Below are positions 22,901-27,386 of a DNA stretch of 27,386 bases, piece after piece. How positions within the stretch are numbered: the first letter of the stretch is position 1; each line of letters opens with the position of its first letter. The stretch comes from Bacteroidia bacterium (GTDB lineage: Bacteria > Bacteroidota > Bacteroidia > Bacteroidales > Azobacteroidaceae), in NCBI GenBank assembly GCA_025999255.1, contig BNXB01000013.1:1-27386 (forward strand). The letters are read 5' to 3'. The notes under the pieces are model-generated. The model saw only the letters and a list, made by a program, of their open reading frames with translations, was not told the DNA's origin and did not search any database. Both the position numbers and the translations under genes were made by a program.

Positions 22901-22916
22901 TATATTCATACATTTG
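22886..22916 (+). promoter_or_regulatory. Promoter of the TonB receptor operon
   Basis: TTG (22886-22888), a 20-nt spacer and TACATTTG (22909-22916). The -33 lies inside the palindrome. The predicted start is near 22923, giving a short leader before the ATG at 22940. Confidence 0.75.
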
Positions 22917-22939
22917 TATCATTGTTTTAATCGCACACA

Positions 22940-25117
22940 ATGGAAAAATTCGTAACAGTTATTTGTACCGGATATATCCGGATCATGTTGATATCTGTGT
23001 TTGCAATACCTGTAAATGCACAAGTAACCGATTCCGTGAAAATAATAACGTTAGACGAGGTTGTCGTGAGTAGTTCGTACAAAAAAACAAATAACCTTAA
23101 TTCGGCACAACACATCGATGTCGTGGACGAAACGTTTTTACGCGAATACTTTACAGGTAATCTGACACAGACATTAGAATATATTCCGGGCGTACATTCT
23201 ATGGATATCGGTTCGGGATTTTCCAAACCCATGATTCGTGGTATGGGATTCAACCGTATTTCGGTAACGGAAAACGGTATCAAACAAGAAGGGCAACAAT
23301 GGGGCGCCGACCATGGTCTGGAAATGGATGCTTTTGGCGTAGGACGGGTCAGTATCCGCAAAGGACCTGCATCACTTCTTTACGGAAGTGATGCAATGGG
23401 TGGAACCATTGAGATAACACAAATTCCTTCTCCTTCCGAAAACCGGTTTTTCGGGGAATCCGCTTTATTGGGTAAAAGTGTCAATGGGACACTGGGAGGT
23501 TCCCTGATGCTCGGATTAAAGAAAAATGCATGGTACATGAAACTGCGTTTTTCCGAACAATATTTCAGCGATTACCGGGTTCCTACTGATACGGTGGTGT
23601 ATCTGACCCAACGATTACCCATCGAAGGAGGACGATTGAAAAATACCGCCGGTTTCGAGCGGGACTTGAGTTGGTATTCCGACTACAGGAAAGGTCCTTA
23701 CTACACCAGCTTTGCTGTAAGTAATGCGTATCAGAAAGTGGGATTCTTTACCGGAGCTCATGGTATTCCCGATGCTTCCAGGTTAAAAAACGATGAAAAT
23801 TCCCGGAATATCGAATTGCCGTACAGCACGGTTAACCATTTGAAGATAACTTCCCGACAACAATATGCATGGGATAAATTCTTCGGGTATTGGGATATCG
23901 GATTTCAGAACAACCTCCGTGAGGAATGGAGCCGTTTCCACACGCATTACGGAACACAGGAGCCACCTGCATACAATGCTGATAAAGAACTTGAATTTTC
24001 ATTGAATACATTCAGTTCTTCCGTGAAAATGAAAACATTTCGTTTTGAGCGTTGGGAACATACCGCCGGATGGGATTTACAATACCAGCAAAACCATATT
24101 GCAGGCTATTCATTCCTGTTACCGGAATACAACCGGTTTACAACCGGTTTACTTTGGTTAAGTACTTACCGCCCTAATCAAAAGTTTTCTGTCAGCGGGG
24201 GGATTCGTTACGATTACGGACGGTTGGATATATCGGCTTTCCGGGATGTGTATCTGGAAAACTATCTCATCGAACAAGGTTACGACAGTAATATGATTGA
24301 ATCCTACCAATGGAGGAGTTATTCTGTTGACCGCAAATTCGGCGATTTTTCGGGTTCATTGGGAATCGTATGGAACCCGGACAATATCCACCTGGTGAAA
24401 GTGAATATCGGCCGCAGTTTCCGCCTTCCGGGAGCTAACGAATTGGCATCCAACGGCGTTCATCACGGTACGTTTCGCCACGAACAAGGTGATGCATCAC
24501 TTGATTCCGAACAGGGTTGGCAGTTGGACGCCTCCTATATCTACGAACATAAAGGCATACATCTGACGGTTACTCCTTTCGGTAGCTGGTTCAACAACTA
24601 CATTTACCTGAAACCTACGGGTGAATGGTCAATTCTTCCTCATGCAGGACAAATTTATCGTTACACAGGAGCCAAAGTTATTTTTGCAGGAGCTGAAGTG
24701 GAATTCGACATTGATTTTTTTCGCTGTTTTAACTACCGTCTGGCAGGTGAATATGTGTATAATCTCAACCTGGACGAAAATATCCCGCTTCCGTTCTCAC
24801 CACCTGCATCCATACGTAACACCCTAACGTGGAAATATAAATATGTCCGGGCACATACGGAATGGCAAAACATTGCATCGCAAAACAGAGTGTCGAGAAA
24901 CGAAGATGTAACGCCCGGAGCCAACTTGTGGAATATAGGAGCCACCGTGAATATTCCGGTAGGAGGGATCGACGTGGAAATTACCCTGTCGGCTCAAAAC
25001 CTGTTGGACACAAAATATTATAATCACCTGAGTTTTTACAGGAAAGTAGAAATCCCTGAACCTGGACGAAACTTCCAATTATTAATTATAGTACCATTTA
25101 AAAGTAAAATCAAATGA
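22940..25117 (+). CDS. TonB-dependent outer-membrane receptor
   Basis: A 725-residue transporter that would take up a metal or metal complex using TonB energy. An N-terminal signal peptide is visible (MISVFAIPVNAQ-type end; IRIMLISVFAIPVNAQ). The TonB box-like stretch ITLDEVVVSSSYKK follows at about 36-49, then the plug domain with TQTLEYIPGVHS, KPMIRGMGFNRI, VSIRKGPASLLYGSDAMGG and TIEI. The rest is a 22-strand-type barrel, ending in an aromatic-containing strand (RNFQLLIIVPF). There is no carboxypeptidase-like N-terminal extension and no SusD partner, so it is not a polysaccharide-utilisation receptor. It overlaps the next gene by 4 bp (ATGA). The operator and the divergent Fur-family gene imply repression when metal is plentiful. 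Confidence 0.9.
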   Translation: MEKFVTVICTGYIRIMLISVFAIPVNAQVTDSVKIITLDEVVVSSSYKKTNNLNSAQHIDVVDETFLREYFTGNLTQTLEYIPGVHSMDIGSGFSKPMIRGMGFNRISVTENGIKQEGQQWGADHGLEMDAFGVGRVSIRKGPASLLYGSDAMGGTIEITQIPSPSENRFFGESALLGKSVNGTLGGSLMLGLKKNAWYMKLRFSEQYFSDYRVPTDTVVYLTQRLPIEGGRLKNTAGFERDLSWYSDYRKGPYYTSFAVSNAYQKVGFFTGAHGIPDASRLKNDENSRNIELPYSTVNHLKITSRQQYAWDKFFGYWDIGFQNNLREEWSRFHTHYGTQEPPAYNADKELEFSLNTFSSSVKMKTFRFERWEHTAGWDLQYQQNHIAGYSFLLPEYNRFTTGLLWLSTYRPNQKFSVSGGIRYDYGRLDISAFRDVYLENYLIEQGYDSNMIESYQWRSYSVDRKFGDFSGSLGIVWNPDNIHLVKVNIGRSFRLPGANELASNGVHHGTFRHEQGDASLDSEQGWQLDASYIYEHKGIHLTVTPFGSWFNNYIYLKPTGEWSILPHAGQIYRYTGAKVIFAGAEVEFDIDFFRCFNYRLAGEYVYNLNLDENIPLPFSPPASIRNTLTWKYKYVRAHTEWQNIASQNRVSRNEDVTPGANLWNIGATVNIPVGGIDVEITLSAQNLLDTKYYNHLSFYRKVEIPEPGRNFQLLIIVPFKSKIK

Positions 25118-25587
25118 AACTTTACCTTGTATGCCTGATGGCAATTTCTTTCGTAATATTTTCATCGTGCGACAGAGACAATGACAGTGATACTACAAAA
25201 CCGGTCATCAACCTGATAGAACCTGAAGAAGGAGCTACATTGAAAATCGGCGATGAACACGGCATTCATTTCGAATTGGAACTGTCGGACAATATGATAT
25301 TAAAATCGTATAAAGCGGATATCCATCCTAATTTCGACGGACACGGACATTCGGCGCCGTTAAAATCCACATCATCGGAAACGGTTGATTTTCACTTCAA
25401 TAAATCATGGGATGTGCCAGGACAAAAAAATGTAAACATCCATCATCACGAAATTGTGATTCCCGCTAATGCTACACCCGGGAACTATCACCTGATGATT
25501 TATTGCACAGATGCTGCAGGAAATGAATCGTACCTCGCACGAAATATCATTTTGAGCACGGAAGGCGGCGAAGAACACGAACATTAA
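25114..25587 (+). CDS. Histidine-rich DUF4625-like lipoprotein
   Basis: A 157-residue surface or periplasmic lipoprotein. The signal MKLYLVCLMAISFVIFSSC ends in a lipobox Cys at residue 19. An acidic linker (DRDNDSDTTKP) follows, then an Ig-like beta domain with INLIEPEEGATLKIGDEHGI, HFELELSDNM, and PGNYHLMIYCTDAAGNES. It has 12 histidines, many in clusters: DIHPNFDGHGHS, DFHF, NIHHHE and a C-terminal EEHEH. These suggest zinc, copper or nickel binding. It is translationally coupled to the receptor by a 4-bp overlap, so it probably delivers or scavenges metal for it. The DUF4625 assignment is from fold pattern and context. Confidence 0.75.
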   Translation: MKLYLVCLMAISFVIFSSCDRDNDSDTTKPVINLIEPEEGATLKIGDEHGIHFELELSDNMILKSYKADIHPNFDGHGHSAPLKSTSSETVDFHFNKSWDVPGQKNVNIHHHEIVIPANATPGNYHLMIYCTDAAGNESYLARNIILSTEGGEEHEH

Positions 25588-25627
25588 GACTGTCTTTAGA
25601 GAGATTTGTCAATCCCGCCCATAAAAT

Positions 25628-26122
25628 TCAGGAAGGGAAAAGCAGTTGCCAATGGCCGACATCCCTCCATTGATCGAATTTCCAACCGATTTCCTTCATG
25701 AAGGAAACCTGTTGGAACCCGAATTTTTCATGTAATCTCACACTTTCGTCATTGGGGATATAAATTCCTGCAATCAAAGCATGAGTTTTTGTACGGTCAA
25801 GGTTCTGTAACAGATGATCAAATAACATTGAACCTAACCCTTTACCTGTCTGGTCCTTATGCAAGTAGATCGTCACCTCCTGGGTCATGGAATAGGCGCA
25901 ACGATAATTCCATTCATGCAGATAATAATAACCTACAATTTTATGGTCGATTACTCCCACATAATAGGGAAAACCTGCTCCTGTTAATTTACGGATTCTT
26001 TGTTCCATCTCTTCAACCGAAACCGGTTCCGTTTCGAATGTAATTGCCGTATTTTCTATATAATAATTATAAATTTCAGAGATGCCGGCAGCATCTTCCA
26101 AAGTAACTTTTCTTATCTCCAT
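25628..26122 (-). CDS. GNAT N-acetyltransferase, phosphinothricin acetyltransferase-like
   Basis: A 164-residue acetyl-CoA-dependent N-acetyltransferase. The N-terminus MEIRKVTLEDAAGISEIYNY, then YIENTAITFETEPVSVEEME, is typical of the PAT/MnaT (YncA) subfamily. The acetyl-CoA-binding loop is QTGKGLGSMLFDHLL (Q/RxxGxG/A). NDESVRLHEKFGFQQVSFMK and GWKFDQWRDVGHW complete the subfamily pattern. Substrates in this group include methionine sulfoximine, phosphinothricin and related amino groups; the actual one here is unknown. Transcribed divergently from the next GNAT gene. Confidence 0.88.
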   Translation of the reverse strand: MEIRKVTLEDAAGISEIYNYYIENTAITFETEPVSVEEMEQRIRKLTGAGFPYYVGVIDHKIVGYYYLHEWNYRCAYSMTQEVTIYLHKDQTGKGLGSMLFDHLLQNLDRTKTHALIAGIYIPNDESVRLHEKFGFQQVSFMKEIGWKFDQWRDVGHWQLLFPS

Positions 26123-26153
26123 ATAAATTTATCAGACATATCTTTCAAAATTG

Positions 26154-26184
26154 CAAAAATAGAAATAATTAATTCTTATTTTTG
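26154..26184. promoter_or_regulatory. Divergent promoters of the two GNAT genes
   Basis: The two -7 boxes form an inverted repeat: CAAAAATA (26154-26161, minus-strand TATTTTTG) and TATTTTTG (26177-26184). Candidate -33 boxes lie 23-25 nt upstream, longer than ideal. The plus-strand start near 26191 supports translation from 26236 rather than from an ATG at 26182. Confidence 0.5.
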
Positions 26185-26235
26185 CACAAACCAGGAATAA
26201 AATTACAAACAATATCGGACAGGTTATCAAACAAA

Positions 26236-26739
26236 ATGAAAACTGAATTCAGAAAAGCCTCGGCAACAGACATTGAACGAATCTGGCAAATCATCCTGCA
26301 AGCCAAAGAACAGATGCGCTTGCGGAACAGCCGGCAATGGCAAAACGGATATCCAAATGAAGAGAACATCTCCAGGGACGTAGAAAAAGGATACGGTTAT
26401 GTACTTTGTCTTGACAATTGTATTATTGCCTATGCTGCAGTCATTTTCGACGGAGAACCTGCCTACGAAAATCTAAAAGGAGAGTGGCTCTCAAATCAAC
26501 CTTACGTGGTCGTACACCGGTTAGCCGTTGCCGACGAAATGAAACAACGTGGAATAGCCACCCTGTTCATGCAAAACGTAGAAAAACTTAGTCGTGAAAA
26601 TAATATATATAGTTTTCGCGTAGATACGAATTTCGACAACTTATATATGCAAAAAATACTGGTAAAACTGAGATTCACCTATTGCGGCGAAATCATGTAT
26701 CAAGATGTGCGTATGGCGTACGAAAAAATCTTACAATAA
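26236..26739 (+). CDS. GNAT N-acetyltransferase
   Basis: A 167-residue acetyltransferase starting MKTEFRKASATDIERIWQII. The acetyl-CoA loop is MKQRGIATLFMQNVEKLS (RGxA/G type), preceded by VVVHRLAVAD, the beta-4 strand with the catalytic-region HRLAV. The C-terminus has NLYMQKILVKLRFTYCGEIM, equivalent to the usual N..A...YEK.GF segment. The substrate is unknown and the family is very broad. The preferred start lies downstream of the predicted promoter; the frame is open 54 bp further upstream. Confidence 0.85.
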   Translation: MKTEFRKASATDIERIWQIILQAKEQMRLRNSRQWQNGYPNEENISRDVEKGYGYVLCLDNCIIAYAAVIFDGEPAYENLKGEWLSNQPYVVVHRLAVADEMKQRGIATLFMQNVEKLSRENNIYSFRVDTNFDNLYMQKILVKLRFTYCGEIMYQDVRMAYEKILQ

Positions 26740-26823
26740 AAATATGTCGAAATGGGCCTTGGGTATACGGTTGAAATCTGCCACAATCCGGAAAATCGAT
26801 GATGTTTATTTTATAAAGAATAC

Positions 26824-27386
26824 TCAATGAATCTGTTGTTCCTGGGCCTTCGTCAGAATAGCCTCAGGGGTAGCGTCACCCTTTTTAAGGGTTTCAACAG
26901 CCTTGAGCACCACAGGGTCATGCTTCATCACCACAGGATAAAGCCATTCATTTCCGAAAACATTCCCTATAATATAAGCAATGGTTTGGTTTTGTATGAT
27001 ATTATATGAAATGTTGATTAAATGAAGTTTTGGCCTGATACCCTGAGTCCCGGCAAATGAAACTATGTCATTTACAATAGGTTCTTTGGAAAGGTAATTA
27101 TATAAGGATTCATAATTTTTATATTTTTTCAGCATTTCTCTTCGTTGATCAACATATTTAAATGCATAACGGTAAAAAATGTTATAATTTTCAAGGTTCA
27201 TGTAATAGGAAGTCACTCCACTCGTATCCCGGGGAACAAAAATATCCGGCATGATCCCACCTCCTCCGTAAACTACCCTCCCAACGGACGTATAATATTT
27301 CAAGCTTTCATCGAATTTAATACTATCCTGAGAAAATGCCTCTCCGTGATAGAAACGATCAAGCCATTCCTGTTCGTACTCGCCGG
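26824..27386 (-). CDS. S41-family C-terminal processing peptidase, C-terminal part (cut by window edge)
   Basis: The frame is open from the right edge to the stop at 26824. It carries the post-catalytic part of a tail-specific protease: KYYTSVGRVVYGGGGIMPDI then FVPRDTSG, the (S/G)GR.VYGGGGI.PDIFVP segment that follows the catalytic Ser-Lys region in CtpA-type enzymes. A helical C-terminal domain follows (ENYNIFYRYAFKYVDQRREM) and the end is EAILTKAQEQQIH. The PDZ and catalytic residues lie outside the window. These enzymes act in the periplasm on proteins with unstructured C-termini. No neighbouring gene is functionally linked. Confidence 0.85.
   Translation of the reverse strand, partial: GEYEQEWLDRFYHGEAFSQDSIKFDESLKYYTSVGRVVYGGGGIMPDIFVPRDTSGVTSYYMNLENYNIFYRYAFKYVDQRREMLKKYKNYESLYNYLSKEPIVNDIVSFAGTQGIRPKLHLINISYNIIQNQTIAYIIGNVFGNEWLYPVVMKHDPVVLKAVETLKKGDATPEAILTKAQEQQIH

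Noticed and set aside
22630..23073. Plus-strand frame over the Fur-like gene and the palindrome
   Set aside because: Covers two promoters and an operator; no domain.

Overview
The window comes from a member of the Bacteroidales (Bacteroides/Parabacteroides/Dysgonomonadaceae-like). The evidence is promoters of the Bacteroidetes type (TTTG, about 18-21 nt, TAnnTTTG), the tyrosine recombinases and MobV relaxase typical of Bacteroides mobile elements, a TonB-dependent receptor and a DUF4625-like lipoprotein. The genus cannot be settled from this sequence alone. It has two parts: about 19 kb of layered mobile DNA on the left, and chromosome-like DNA from about 19.4 kb to the end.

Left part. 1-322 is the end of an IS66-family element. 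342-2498 holds small accessory genes of an integrative element; one carries a one-base frameshift. 2595-5731 holds two overlapping helix-turn-helix genes, the first split by a 2.48-kb group II intron that encodes a reverse transcriptase/maturase. Its HNH domain appears to lack the catalytic histidines. 5797-8665 is a three-gene minus-strand cluster: a RhuM-like protein and two tyrosine recombinases. 8666-9352 holds repeat-rich DNA, a stump of a third recombinase and a hairpin-rich, oriT-like region before a MobV relaxase. The relaxase is followed by AT-rich cargo: a NERD nuclease-zinc ribbon-SF1 helicase fusion, then a KilA-N protein. Each of these two genes is followed by a copy of the same ~70-bp repeat. 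Next come a frameshifted small gene, a type IV toxin-antitoxin operon (AbiEi/AbiEii plus a small third gene), a candidate ~200-nt noncoding transcript and a secreted erythromycin-esterase/ChaN-like protein. The region ends in remnants of a DUF234-type ATPase and a WG-repeat protein.

Right part. The class III anaerobic ribonucleotide reductase operon nrdD-nrdG lies on the minus strand behind a cobalamin riboswitch; nrdD carries a one-base frameshift. Beside it, a Fur-family regulator is divergent from a TonB-dependent receptor and a histidine-rich lipoprotein. A perfect 35-bp palindrome overlaps the receptor promoter. This looks like a complete metal-uptake regulon, probably for zinc. Two GNAT acetyltransferases with divergent promoters and the C-terminal part of an S41 peptidase close the window.

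The observations most worth following are the palindrome-controlled metal-uptake locus, the B12 riboswitch on an oxygen-sensitive reductase, the repeat-punctuated cargo behind the relaxase, the AbiE operon with a third gene, and the intron. Three genes are each broken by exactly one missing base, so consensus errors should be excluded before they are called pseudogenes.
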